64,000 bases of DNA, from contig NZ_CP059165.1 of the NCBI RefSeq assembly GCF_013466425.1, positions 1,550,001 through 1,614,000 of the forward strand, written 5' to 3'. The stretch is from Mycobacterium vicinigordonae. Its GTDB lineage: Bacteria; Actinomycetota; Actinomycetes; Mycobacteriales; Mycobacteriaceae. The notes beneath the pieces are model-generated. The model worked only from the letters and a program-made list of their open reading frames with translations, searched no databases and had not been told where the DNA came from. Position numbers and translations under genes: made by a program. The first letter of the stretch is position 1; each line of letters starts with the position of its first letter. Positions 35,981 through 44,776 of this stretch are shown piece after piece.

Positions 35981-37261
35981 TCAGGCGGCATGTCGGTTGA
36001 TCAGCGCGACCGTGATGGCGGTTTCGATCTCGCTGATGTCGAGTCGTGGGTAGATCGGTGGCGCCGTGGATCGGTAGCTGGCTCCGGTCGGTGTTACATA
36101 TTCGGCTGTGTGCCTTGCGGTTTCGTTGCTAGCGCGCACCTGCCAGCCAGATGCTTCTTTGACATAGTTGCAGTACTCGCAGGATCCGAGACCGTTCTCG
36201 GAGGTGGTGGGTCCGCCGCGCTGCCAGGGTTGGGCGTGGTCGCGGTGGCGGATGGGAGCGTCGCAGTATGGGGTGCGGCAGGTCTGATCACGCAGGCCGA
36301 TGAACTCGGCCAGGCCGCGCGGGAAGTTGCGCGAACGCGATTCCATTGCGACTAGGGCGCCGGTGGCGGGGCTGGCGTACAGCCGTCGCAATGTCGCCCA
36401 GGATTTGTCGTCGTTGATCGCGTTGTCGAGCATGGACAGCGCGATCGTCGCCGGGACCGGTCCGTATCCGTCGAGGACCGCCGGCTCATTGCCGGCGCCC
36501 AACAGCGCCTGATCGGAGATCACCAGGCTGACCGCGATAGGTGCCGCCACGTCAGCGGGAGTGCCAGTGATGCGTTCGACCAAGGTGTCGGCCATGACTT
36601 GTCCTCGAGTACGGCCGTCGAAGGTCGTGTCGGCCGCGCGTCGCAGTGCGGCGTAGACCCCTACGCCCTGGGCGACGGGCAGCAGCGCGCTGACCCAGCT
36701 CATCATGTCGGGGGCGGGGCGGGTGGTGACCGTGCGCTCCTCGGGAGCCTTAGCGGCCCGGTCGACTACGGCGTGCGGGTCCAGCCGGTAGGCAATGCTC
36801 TTGGCGGCAGCAGTGATTCGCCGGTCGCCCATCCCGATGAGTGCGGCGGCGTCGGCGCAAAGTTCGCGATCCAGGTTGCGGCGGTCTTCGACGTCCAAAC
36901 AGGCTGATTCCCGCACGATCAACGTCGCCCGCCACTCCGATAGCGTCCCGGTTTCCAGTGCGGCCAGGGTGTGTGGCATCTCATGGACCAGGGCCTTGGC
37001 GAATCCCAGGTGCCGGCTGCCGCGGGCGGGGGAGTCGTGGCGGGCCAAAGCGACCTCACTGGCGACTCCCCGCCCGCGTTTGGCCGCCGGCATGCCGGCC
37101 TCGGTTTCGACAGCCCGCCGCCTTGCATCCAGAGCTGCCGCCGCGCGAGCCTGGCCCGCCGCCGCGGCGCATTTGATCTGCTCCAACGCGCTGATCCGGG
37201 CCACCAACTCCGCCTCACTGGCATCGGCCAGCAACCCTGATAAATCAGCTGCTTCGAACAT
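35981..37261 (-). CDS. DUF222-HNH endonuclease of the REP13E12 family
   Basis: 426 residues from ATG at 37261-37259. The N-terminal DUF222 region (about 5-300) includes ELVARISALEQIKCAAAAGQ and many Ala/Arg-rich helices. The HNH domain (about 325-385) contains CRTPYCDAPIRHRDHAQPW, GGPTTSENGLGSCEYCN and KEASGW. These 13E12-family proteins are repeated in mycobacterial genomes and several are SOS-induced. Here a LexA-like box overlaps the start codon. It lies between an SDR gene and the Rv3166c homologue, where M. tuberculosis has none that I recall, so it is probably inserted. Confidence 0.85.
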   Translation of the reverse strand: MFEAADLSGLLADASEAELVARISALEQIKCAAAAGQARAAAALDARRRAVETEAGMPAAKRGRGVASEVALARHDSPARGSRHLGFAKALVHEMPHTLAALETGTLSEWRATLIVRESACLDVEDRRNLDRELCADAAALIGMGDRRITAAAKSIAYRLDPHAVVDRAAKAPEERTVTTRPAPDMMSWVSALLPVAQGVGVYAALRRAADTTFDGRTRGQVMADTLVERITGTPADVAAPIAVSLVISDQALLGAGNEPAVLDGYGPVPATIALSMLDNAINDDKSWATLRRLYASPATGALVAMESRSRNFPRGLAEFIGLRDQTCRTPYCDAPIRHRDHAQPWQRGGPTTSENGLGSCEYCNYVKEASGWQVRASNETARHTAEYVTPTGASYRSTAPPIYPRLDISEIETAITVALINRHAA

Positions 37262-37269
37262 ATATTCGA
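37254..37269 (-). promoter_or_regulatory. SOS (LexA) box overlapping the HNH gene start
   Basis: TCGAACATATATTCGA matches the mycobacterial LexA consensus TCGAAC-N4-GTTCGA at all defined positions but one. It covers the ATG (37261-37259) and lies within a 14-bp perfect palindrome TATATTCGAATATA (37261-37274) on its upstream side. LexA bound here would directly block transcription or initiation of the DUF222-HNH gene. Confidence 0.72.
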
Positions 37270-37332
37270 ATATACACCACGTCCTGACAAGTTTCTGTGA
37301 CAAGGCCTCGCTGTCGGGGATAGCCTTCGGCT

Positions 37333-38286
37333 ATGGGGCGACTCGACAAGCCCACCGCGCGTGTCATCGCGGTGATCGCCCTGCTGATCCTGGTCGCCGC
37401 GGCGTTGCGCGGCTATCTGCCTGTCCACCACGGATCGCGCTGGAAAGAAGCGGGCGGGAGTCCAGCGGCGCTGATGATCCTCGCTGCGGCCATCGCCGCT
37501 ACCCTCGCGCTGCTCGCCTTCTCCATCGTCGCTCGACTGCGCGACCCCCGCGCAGCGGCACCCAGCGCCGGCGGCCTGCCGGAAATGTTGGGCGGCGACG
37601 CCGGCCGGCCGAGCTGGCGCGTGATCCTGATTGCGGTCGGGGTGATCGTGGCCTGGCTGCTGATTACGCTACTGCTCGCCCGACTGTTCGCGCCGCCCGA
37701 TATCGCACTCGATGCACCTCAACCGGACACCGCGGCCCCGCCGACTGGCCCGGGTAAGGCCCAGCCGACCCATCCGGTTGCGCAACGCAAGAACACCGGG
37801 GACATGCTCGGCATCTTGCTCGCGACCGCGCCGCTGCTGCTGATGATATTCGTCGGCGGCATCGTCGCCTCCCGACGGCGCAAACCTGGCGCCGTCGCAA
37901 CGCCCCCTCGTGAATACGGCACTGCGCCGCCGTCCGAAGCGGCCGTCGAAACGCTTGCGCGCGCAGCCGAAGTGGGGTTGGCCGCAATGGCTGACCTTAG
38001 TCGCGATCCCCGTGCGGCCATCATCGCGTGCTACGCGGCAATGGAGCGTGAGCTGGCCAACGTCCCCGGTGCCGCCCCACAAGACTTTGACACCCCCACC
38101 GAAGTACTGGCCCGCGCCGTCGAACACCAAGCCCTGCAGGCTGATAACGCCGTGCAGCTCGTCAATCTGTTCGAGGAGGCCCGGTTCAGTCCACACGTCA
38201 TGGACGAAAAGCACCGCGAAACGGCAGTCCAGGTGCTGGAACTGGTTCTTGCCGAGATAGCCCCAAGATCGGCCCCAATGCGATGA
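37333..38286 (+). CDS. Membrane protein with C-terminal DUF4129 (Rv3166c-like)
   Basis: 317 residues. Hydrophobic segments at about 11-25, 44-66, 97-117 and 159-178 anchor it. The C-terminal cytoplasmic DUF4129 region has RDPRAAIIACYAAMERELAN, PTEVLARAVEH and LFEEARFSPHVM. DUF4129 proteins occur with MoxR ATPases and DUF58 proteins, as here. It overlaps the next gene by four bases and is the first gene of the operon running to 41433. Confidence 0.82.
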   Translation: MGRLDKPTARVIAVIALLILVAAALRGYLPVHHGSRWKEAGGSPAALMILAAAIAATLALLAFSIVARLRDPRAAAPSAGGLPEMLGGDAGRPSWRVILIAVGVIVAWLLITLLLARLFAPPDIALDAPQPDTAAPPTGPGKAQPTHPVAQRKNTGDMLGILLATAPLLLMIFVGGIVASRRRKPGAVATPPREYGTAPPSEAAVETLARAAEVGLAAMADLSRDPRAAIIACYAAMERELANVPGAAPQDFDTPTEVLARAVEHQALQADNAVQLVNLFEEARFSPHVMDEKHRETAVQVLELVLAEIAPRSAPMR

Positions 38287-38768
38287 GAAAGCTTCTTGCA
38301 CTTGGGGTTTTGCTCATTATTGGCATCGAGTTGCTGGCACTGATGTTGCAGAATCGCAGTCTGGTGCTCGTTGCCTCCGGGGCGGGTTTGGCTTTGGTGC
38401 TGCTCAACATCCGCAAACTGCTGGGGTACCCGAACCATCCGCCCGACGATGAAAGTTCCGACGACCCCGGGGACGGGCTGCGGCGTTGGCTGGCCAACAC
38501 CGAGACCACGATCCGGTGGTCGGAGTCCACTCGCGCGGATTGGGACCGCCATCTGCGTCCAATGTTGGCCCGGCGCTTCGAATTGGCGACGGGACAACGT
38601 CTGGCCAAGGACCCGGCGGCATATGCCGCTACGGGCGAGATGCTCTTCGGCCCGCAGTTGTGGGTGTGGGTGAACCCGAACGACATCGGGCATTCGGGCA
38701 ACCGCCAGCATCCCGGGCCAGGCCGGGCGGCACTCGAGGAAATTCTGCAAAGGTTGGAGCAGGTATGA
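38283..38768 (+). CDS. Small membrane-anchored protein (Rv3165c-like)
   Basis: 161 residues. Two hydrophobic segments near the N-terminus (about 4-22 and 24-41) are followed by a charged cytoplasmic part with WSESTRADWDRHLRPMLARR and LATGQRLAKDPAAYAATGEM. It has no name I recognise beyond its place in this MoxR operon. It overlaps the DUF4129 gene by ATGA and precedes moxR3 by 13 bp. Confidence 0.78.
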   Translation: MRKLLALGVLLIIGIELLALMLQNRSLVLVASGAGLALVLLNIRKLLGYPNHPPDDESSDDPGDGLRRWLANTETTIRWSESTRADWDRHLRPMLARRFELATGQRLAKDPAAYAATGEMLFGPQLWVWVNPNDIGHSGNRQHPGPGRAALEEILQRLEQV

Positions 38769-38781
38769 ATCCGGAGCAGGC

Positions 38782-39768
38782 ATGAGTACGCCGGCCACCA
38801 TGCCGGCCAGCCAGACCACCGCCAATTGCGAAGCGGTCCTGGACGAAATCGAACGCGTGGTGGTGGGCAAGCGTGCGGCGCTGACATTGATCCTGACGGC
38901 CGTTCTGGCACGGGGGCACGTGCTGATCGAGGATCTGCCCGGCCTGGGCAAGACGCTGATCGCCCGGTCCTTCGCCTCGGCACTTGGCCTGGAGTTCACC
39001 CGCGTGCAGTTCACCCCTGACCTGTTACCGGCCGATCTGCTCGGCTCGACTATCTACGACATGCAATCGGGCAGGTTCGAGTTCCGCCGCGGACCTATCT
39101 TCACCAACCTGCTCCTCGCCGACGAGATCAATCGCACACCGCCCAAGACCCAGGCTGCACTGCTCGAGGCCATGGCCGAGGGGCAGGTAAGCATCGACGG
39201 CCAAACACACCGGCTGCCGACGCCTTTCATCGTTCTGGCTACCGACAACCCGATTGAGTACGAGGGCACCTATCCGCTGCCCGAGGCACAACTGGACCGG
39301 TTCGCCATCCGCCTGGAACTGCGGTACCTGTCGGAGCGAGACGAGACCGCGATGCTGCGCCGACGGCTTGATCGCGGCTCGGCCGAACCGACGGTCAACC
39401 AGGTGGTCGACTCGCACGATCTGCTCGCCATGCGCGAATCGGTCGAGTACGTGACCGTGCACGACGACGTACTCCGTTACGTCGTGTCGCTGGCGACCGC
39501 TACCCGCCATCATCCGCAGGTCGCTGTCGGTGCCAGCCCGCGCGCCGAACTAGACCTGGTGCAGTTGGCCCGTGCTCGCGCGCTACTGCTGGGTCGCGAC
39601 TACGTGATTCCCGAAGACGTCAAAGCACTCGCGATCCCCGCGGTCGCACACCGCATCACGCTGCGGCCCGAGATGTGGGTGCGCAAGATTCAGGGCGCCG
39701 ACGTGCTCGGAGAACTGTTGCGGCGCTTGCCGGTTCCGCGTGCCAATGGCGGGTCGGCGCCCGGGTGA
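38782..39768 (+). CDS. moxR3: MoxR family AAA+ ATPase (MoxR3, Rv3164c-like)
   Basis: 328 residues from ATG at 38782. Walker A is PGLGKT (53-58) with K57, and Walker B is LLLADEINRTPPKTQAALLE with D114-E115. Sensor and arginine-finger regions follow (TDNPIEYEGTYPLPEAQLDR and ASPRAELDLVQLARARALL). MoxR ATPases act as chaperone-like assembly factors together with DUF58 and VWA proteins. Here the DUF58 gene overlaps its stop by GTGA. The clear syntenic position supports the moxR3 name. Confidence 0.88.
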   Translation: MSTPATMPASQTTANCEAVLDEIERVVVGKRAALTLILTAVLARGHVLIEDLPGLGKTLIARSFASALGLEFTRVQFTPDLLPADLLGSTIYDMQSGRFEFRRGPIFTNLLLADEINRTPPKTQAALLEAMAEGQVSIDGQTHRLPTPFIVLATDNPIEYEGTYPLPEAQLDRFAIRLELRYLSERDETAMLRRRLDRGSAEPTVNQVVDSHDLLAMRESVEYVTVHDDVLRYVVSLATATRHHPQVAVGASPRAELDLVQLARARALLLGRDYVIPEDVKALAIPAVAHRITLRPEMWVRKIQGADVLGELLRRLPVPRANGGSAPG

Positions 39769-41009
39769 GTGAAGCCGAGGTTGAGTTCCGCTGGCGTGCC
39801 TCGCAATTGACGCTCGCGATCGCCACCTGCGCCAGCGTCGCTCTGGCCGCAGCTGTGATGGCGTCACGATGGCAGCTGGTCGCGTTCGCCGCCCCGCTGC
39901 TCGGGGTGTTGTGCTCGCTCGGTTGGCAGCGACCGGCCCCTACCGTGCGCGTGCACGCCGAGCCAGACGTCCAGCGTTGCTTCGAGGGCGAGGAATCCAA
40001 GGTAAAAGTCTGGGCAACAACCGATTCCGACGACGCCACGATAGATCTCGCCGTCTTCGCGCCAACCGAGATGCAGCTGGAGGTTCAGGACCGGGATGAA
40101 GCGAAAGCAGTGACGGCCGTCGCGCATCGTTGGGGACGCTATCCCATCAAGGTCCACGTCGACGTTATCGCCCGCGGTGGGCTACTACGGGGCACGGGGA
40201 CCGTCAACACCGCGCACGTCATCGTGTTTCCGTTGACGCCGCCGCAGGCGACATCCATTCCGCAGACCGAGTTGCTCGACCGGCTCGGCGCCCACCTCAC
40301 CCGTTACCTGGGGCCGGGCGTCGAATACGCCGACATCCGTCCGTACGTTCCGGGTGACCAACTGCGCGCAGTGAACTGGCCGGTGAGCGCACGCCGTGGC
40401 CGGTTGCACGTTACTCAGCGACTGACCGACCGCGCCGCCGACGTAGTGGTGCTCATCGACACTTACCGGCAGCCGCAGGGCCCGGCGACGGAGGCCACCG
40501 AGCGGATTGTGCGCGGCGCGGCTCAGGTGGTCCAGACGGCGTTGCGGCACGGTGATCGCGCCGGGATCGTTGCCCTGGGCGGCAATCGCCCGCGCTGGCT
40601 GGGCGCCGATATCGGGCAGCGCCAGTTTTACCGGGTGCTCGACACCGTGCTGGAAGCCGGCGAGCAGGTGGACAACGCCACCGGCACGCTGGCGCCGCGG
40701 GCCGCCGTCCCGGCCGGTGCGATCGTCTTTGCGTTCTCCACGCTGCTCGACACCGAGTTCGCGCTGGCGTTAATCGATTTGCGCAAGCGCGGTCATGTTG
40801 TGATCGCCATCGATGTCTTGGACTCTTCCCCGTTTCAGGGCGAGCACGACCCGTTGGTGCTGCGGATGTGGACGCTGCAACGATCTTCGATGTACCGGGA
40901 CATGGCCACCGTCGGCGTCGACGTGCTGTCCTGGCCGGCCGATCGGGCGCTGGAGCAGTCGATGGGAACGCTCTCCGACCGTCGGGGCCACTGGCGGGGG
41001 CGGCACTAA
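39765..41009 (+). CDS. DUF58 protein (Rv3163c-like), MoxR partner
   Basis: 414 residues from GTG at 39765, overlapping the moxR3 stop as GTGA. Two membrane segments (about 15-50) precede a beta-rich region and the DUF58 core: LGPGVEYADIRPYVPGDQLR then AVNWPVSARRGRLHVTQRLT, followed by a VWA-like VVVLIDTYR-containing segment. In MoxR-DUF58 systems this protein is the membrane-bound partner of the ATPase. No transglutaminase-type partner is visible. Confidence 0.86.
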   Translation: MSEAEVEFRWRASQLTLAIATCASVALAAAVMASRWQLVAFAAPLLGVLCSLGWQRPAPTVRVHAEPDVQRCFEGEESKVKVWATTDSDDATIDLAVFAPTEMQLEVQDRDEAKAVTAVAHRWGRYPIKVHVDVIARGGLLRGTGTVNTAHVIVFPLTPPQATSIPQTELLDRLGAHLTRYLGPGVEYADIRPYVPGDQLRAVNWPVSARRGRLHVTQRLTDRAADVVVLIDTYRQPQGPATEATERIVRGAAQVVQTALRHGDRAGIVALGGNRPRWLGADIGQRQFYRVLDTVLEAGEQVDNATGTLAPRAAVPAGAIVFAFSTLLDTEFALALIDLRKRGHVVIAIDVLDSSPFQGEHDPLVLRMWTLQRSSMYRDMATVGVDVLSWPADRALEQSMGTLSDRRGHWRGRH

Positions 41010-41010
41010 G

Positions 41011-41433
41011 ATGCCGGCCGTTGCACAACAGGTGGTGTCGACCGCGTTCGGACTGGCGATGGTGGGTCTGGTCGCGGTCGGGTCGGACGGGGCAACCCTG
41101 GTGGTGGTGGCGGCGGCAGCGGCGGGGTTGGTGGTTGGGCTGGGAACGATGTTTCGATCCGCAGCAACGGGTGCGGTGCTGCTGGCAGTGCTGGTAGTTG
41201 TGCTCTCTGATCCCCCGCACATCCTCGTCGCGCTGTCGGGACTGTGCGCGGCGGCCTATCTGGTGAGTCGGCACCTGGCCGGTTCATGGCCGACGGCCGT
41301 TGCAGCAGTGGGGTTTACGTTCGTGGGTTTGGTAGCGACATCGTTTCCGCTACAGGTGCCGTGGTTGCCGTTGCTCGCGCCACTGGCGGTGTTGGCGATA
41401 TACGTGGTGGCGACGCGGCCGTTCCTGACTTGA
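41011..41433 (+). CDS. Small integral membrane protein (Rv3162c-like)
   Basis: 140 residues from ATG, one base past the DUF58 stop. Nearly the whole protein is hydrophobic, with about four or five helices (for example GATLVVVAAAAAGLVVGLGT and AVLLAVLVVVLSD). No functional motif is seen. It closes the MoxR3 operon. In M. tuberculosis, as I remember it, Rv3161c and Rv3160c separate this gene from PPE53, but here the PPE gene follows directly. Confidence 0.78.
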   Translation: MPAVAQQVVSTAFGLAMVGLVAVGSDGATLVVVAAAAAGLVVGLGTMFRSAATGAVLLAVLVVVLSDPPHILVALSGLCAAAYLVSRHLAGSWPTAVAAVGFTFVGLVATSFPLQVPWLPLLAPLAVLAIYVVATRPFLT

Positions 41434-41558
41434 TTTGACCCAATTCGCTAGTGGTTTCGCGGATTTTGAGAAATCCCGAATTGGGAGTCCTAGTATCTTG
41501 CGCGACGGGGTCTTGCCGGGATCGGGGGCCGTGGTTGCGCTGGGAAGGGGTCGGCCCA

Positions 41559-44500
41559 ATGAGCTTCTTCGGACTGCCGCCAGAGATCAATTCGTTGCGG
41601 ATGTTCATCGGTGCGGGATCTGCGCCGATGTTGCAGGCGGCCGCAGCCTGGAATGGCCTGGCCGAGGAGTTGGCGACGGCGGCGCAGTCCTTCGCGGCAG
41701 TGACCACGGGGCTCACCGGGCAAGCATGGCAGGGCGCGGCGGCGGAGGCGATGGCCGCAGCGGCGGCACCTTATGCCGGCTGGCTTTCGGCTGCGGCAGC
41801 GCGGGCAGTGGATGCCTCGTCGTCAGCGCAAGCGGTGGCAAGCGCCTTCGAGGCCGCGCAGGCAGCTACGGTGCACCCCTTGGCGGTGGCAGCGAACCGA
41901 AATGCGTTCGTGCAGCTGGTGGTATCGAACCTATTCGGCCAGAACGCGCCGGCGATCGCGGCAGCGGAAAGTATCTACGAGCAGTTCTGGGCCGCGGATG
42001 TGGCGGCACTGGTGGGCTATCACGGCGGTGCGTCGGCGGCGGTTGCGACCCTGTCGTCGTGGGGGTCGACGCTGGCCAGCCTGCCGGGATTGGGTCAGGC
42101 GGCGGCCGCTGTGTCGAGTGCGGCGGCGGCGATCCCGAGCTTCAACACCGGCCTGGGCAACATCGGATCGTGGAACCTGGGCGGCGGCAATATCGGCGAT
42201 TTCAACCTAGGCAACGGCAACGCCGGCAACGTCAATCTCGGCAGCGGCAATACGGGTGCCACTAATTTCGGATTTGGAAATTACGGCAATGCTAATTTTG
42301 GGTTCGGTAACAATGGTTTCACTAATTTTGGCCTGGGGAACTTGGGAAACCTGAACCTGGGTTTGGGCAACAGCGGCAGCGGTAACCTTGGGCTGGGCAA
42401 CGTCGGCCTCGGCAACCTCGGCTTCGGGAATACCTTCAATCCGGTCACGTTCGCTAGTGGAACGAACTTCGGCAGCGGCAACGCCGGCGCCTTCAACCTG
42501 GGCAGCGGTAACTTCGGTTCCAACAACATCGGCTTCGGGAACAAGGGCAATTTCAATTTCGGATTCGGTAATACCGGCAACAACAACATCGGCTTCGGCC
42601 TCACCGGCGACAATCAGTTCGGTATCGGCGCGCTGAATTCGGGTATTGGCAACTTCGGCTTCGGTAACTCGGGCAACAACAACATCGGATTCTTCAACTC
42701 CGGTGACGGAAATGTGGGCTTCTTCAACTCCGGGAACGGCAACTTCGGTTTCTGTAATGGGGGCAGCACGAACACAGGGTTCTGGAATGCGGGCGGGACG
42801 AACACCGGCTTCGGCAATGCCGGCAGCTATAACGTCGGTTTTGGCAACGCGGGCAACGTCAATGCCGGTTCCGGCAACGCCGGATCGGAAAACATGGGTT
42901 CCGGGAACTCGCATAGCAACAACACTGGATTCTTCAATTCCGGTGATTACAACACGGGCTTCGCGAACGCGGGCTCGGTCAACACCGGCTTCGGCAATGC
43001 TGGCGACACCAATACCGGCGCGTTAAACTCCGGCAGCCTCAACACCGGGATCGGCAGCTCGACAACCCCCCTCGGGGTTACTTCTTCCGGTTTCGGCAAC
43101 ACGGGTATCGGCAGCTCGGGCTTCTACAACGAAGCGAACGCCTCGTCGGGGTACCACAACTCCGACGCCACCTACGGGTGGGGCCAGATTTCGGGCTTCA
43201 ACAACACCAACGCATACGCGTCCGGGTTCAACAACTCGGGATTCGCGAGCACCGGTATCGGCAATACCGGTGGCAACAGTGCGGGATTCTGGAATTCTGC
43301 CGGTTCGTCCTCGGGCATCGCGAACTCCGGAGACTTCAGCTCCGGCGTTGGCAATGCGGGCCAGTACAGTGCCGGCTTCTTCAACCACGCCAACAACCAG
43401 GTCGGCATCTTCGGCCCCGCCGCAGCGCCGGCGCTGCGGCTCGACCTTGGCCCGTTGGCGCCGATCCTCACCGGGGCATCCGCACCGGCAATTACCGTGC
43501 CCGACATCAATACTGGCCTCGGCAACATCGGTTCGTGGAATTTGGGTGGCGGAAACCTAGGCGACCTGAACCTCGGCAGCGGCAACGCGGGGAACGTCAA
43601 CTTCGGTGGCGGCAACGTCGGCAACCTGAACCTTGGCAGCGGAAACCAGGGGTTCTACAACCTTGGCAGCGGCAACGCAGGAAGCACCAATATCGGCAGC
43701 GGGAACGTCGGCAACCTGAATCTAGGTAGCGGCAACTTTGGCAGTGGCAACTTTGGCTTCGGCAACAACGGCTCCGGAAACTTCGGCGGCGGAAACCTGG
43801 GTTCCTACAACTTCGGCAGCGGTAACCTAGGTTCTTTCAACCTCGGTAGCGGCAACCTCGGCTCGAACAACGTCGGATTTGGGAACAACGGCGTCGCGAA
43901 TTTCGGCTTCGGCAACAGCGGCAACAACAACATCGGATTCGGCCTGACCGGCAACAACCAGTTCGGGATCGGCGCATTGAACACCGGCTCCGGGAACCTG
44001 GGGTTTGGCAACTCCGGCAACAACAACATCGGATTCTTCAACTCCGGCAACGGCAACGTCGGCTTCTTCAACTCGGGCAACGGAAGCTTCGGCTTCGGCA
44101 ACGCCGGCAACACCGACACCGGCTTCTGGAACGCGGGCTCGCTTAGCAATGGGGTTGGCAACGCAGGTTACAGCAACTTTGGGATCGGCAATGCCGGAGA
44201 GTTCAACATGGGCATCGGCAACTCCGGGGACGCCAACCTCGGCCTGGGCAACACCGGCTCGGGCAACACCGGAAACTTCAACGCCGGCAACGGTAATACC
44301 GGTGACTTCAACTCGGGCTACTTCAACACCGGCTACGGCAACTCCGGTGCATCCAACACCGGCTTGATGAACTCCGGCGACCTGAATACCGGCATCGGCA
44401 GCTCTACTACCCCAGTGGGCGTCACCACTTCGGGCTACGGAAACAGCGGCCTCGGCACTTCCGGCTTCTTCAACACCGGCGTCCACACCTCCGGCTTCCA

Positions 44501-44759
44501 GAACTCCGCGCCCGCCGGCTTCGGCAACACCTCCGGGTTCTTGAACCAGGGCGACAGCCTGGTGGGCTTCCGCAATGCGGGCGCCGACGCGGTGGGCTAT
44601 TTCAACACAGGGGTGGGCGCTATTGGGATCGCCAATTCCGGCACCAGTAGCGTCGGCATCTCGAACGCAGGCACTCAAAGCAGCGGAGTAGGGAACTCTG
44701 GCGACAACAGCGCCGGGCTGTTCAACCAGAGCGACAACGTGGCTGGCATCTTCCGCTAA
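41559..44759 (+). CDS. PPE-MPTR protein (PPE53-like)
   Basis: 1066 residues from ATG at 41559, ten bases after GGAAGGGG. The PPE domain (about 1-165) starts [20 protein letters not shown] and includes the WxG of QAWQG. The rest is major polymorphic tandem repeat, with pentapeptides of NxGxGN, GNxGxxN and NTGxxN type. The MPTR is itself present twice: about 192-622 and about 647-1066 are parallel copies, making the protein far longer than the PPE53 I remember (roughly 590 residues). Secretion by ESX-5, usually with a PE partner, is known for this class, but no PE gene is adjacent. It converges on nuoN with 17 bp between stops. Confidence 0.92.
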   Translation: MSFFGLPPEINSLRMFIGAGSAPMLQAAAAWNGLAEELATAAQSFAAVTTGLTGQAWQGAAAEAMAAAAAPYAGWLSAAAARAVDASSSAQAVASAFEAAQAATVHPLAVAANRNAFVQLVVSNLFGQNAPAIAAAESIYEQFWAADVAALVGYHGGASAAVATLSSWGSTLASLPGLGQAAAAVSSAAAAIPSFNTGLGNIGSWNLGGGNIGDFNLGNGNAGNVNLGSGNTGATNFGFGNYGNANFGFGNNGFTNFGLGNLGNLNLGLGNSGSGNLGLGNVGLGNLGFGNTFNPVTFASGTNFGSGNAGAFNLGSGNFGSNNIGFGNKGNFNFGFGNTGNNNIGFGLTGDNQFGIGALNSGIGNFGFGNSGNNNIGFFNSGDGNVGFFNSGNGNFGFCNGGSTNTGFWNAGGTNTGFGNAGSYNVGFGNAGNVNAGSGNAGSENMGSGNSHSNNTGFFNSGDYNTGFANAGSVNTGFGNAGDTNTGALNSGSLNTGIGSSTTPLGVTSSGFGNTGIGSSGFYNEANASSGYHNSDATYGWGQISGFNNTNAYASGFNNSGFASTGIGNTGGNSAGFWNSAGSSSGIANSGDFSSGVGNAGQYSAGFFNHANNQVGIFGPAAAPALRLDLGPLAPILTGASAPAITVPDINTGLGNIGSWNLGGGNLGDLNLGSGNAGNVNFGGGNVGNLNLGSGNQGFYNLGSGNAGSTNIGSGNVGNLNLGSGNFGSGNFGFGNNGSGNFGGGNLGSYNFGSGNLGSFNLGSGNLGSNNVGFGNNGVANFGFGNSGNNNIGFGLTGNNQFGIGALNTGSGNLGFGNSGNNNIGFFNSGNGNVGFFNSGNGSFGFGNAGNTDTGFWNAGSLSNGVGNAGYSNFGIGNAGEFNMGIGNSGDANLGLGNTGSGNTGNFNAGNGNTGDFNSGYFNTGYGNSGASNTGLMNSGDLNTGIGSSTTPVGVTTSGYGNSGLGTSGFFNTGVHTSGFQNSAPAGFGNTSGFLNQGDSLVGFRNAGADAVGYFNTGVGAIGIANSGTSSVGISNAGTQSSGVGNSGDNSAGLFNQSDNVAGIFR
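42144..44750 (+). repeat. MPTR region made of two tandem copies about 1.36 kb apart
   Basis: Copy A opens with codons for [16 protein letters not shown] at 42144 and copy B with the same peptide at 43509, an offset of 1365 bases, in frame. Each copy goes through [17 protein letters not shown], [15 protein letters not shown] and closes with a FNxxxNxxGIF motif (near 43382 and 44722). A short non-repeat linker, [14 protein letters not shown] and neighbours, separates them. Confidence 0.78.
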
Positions 44760-44776
44760 CCGCGCCGCCCGCGCCG

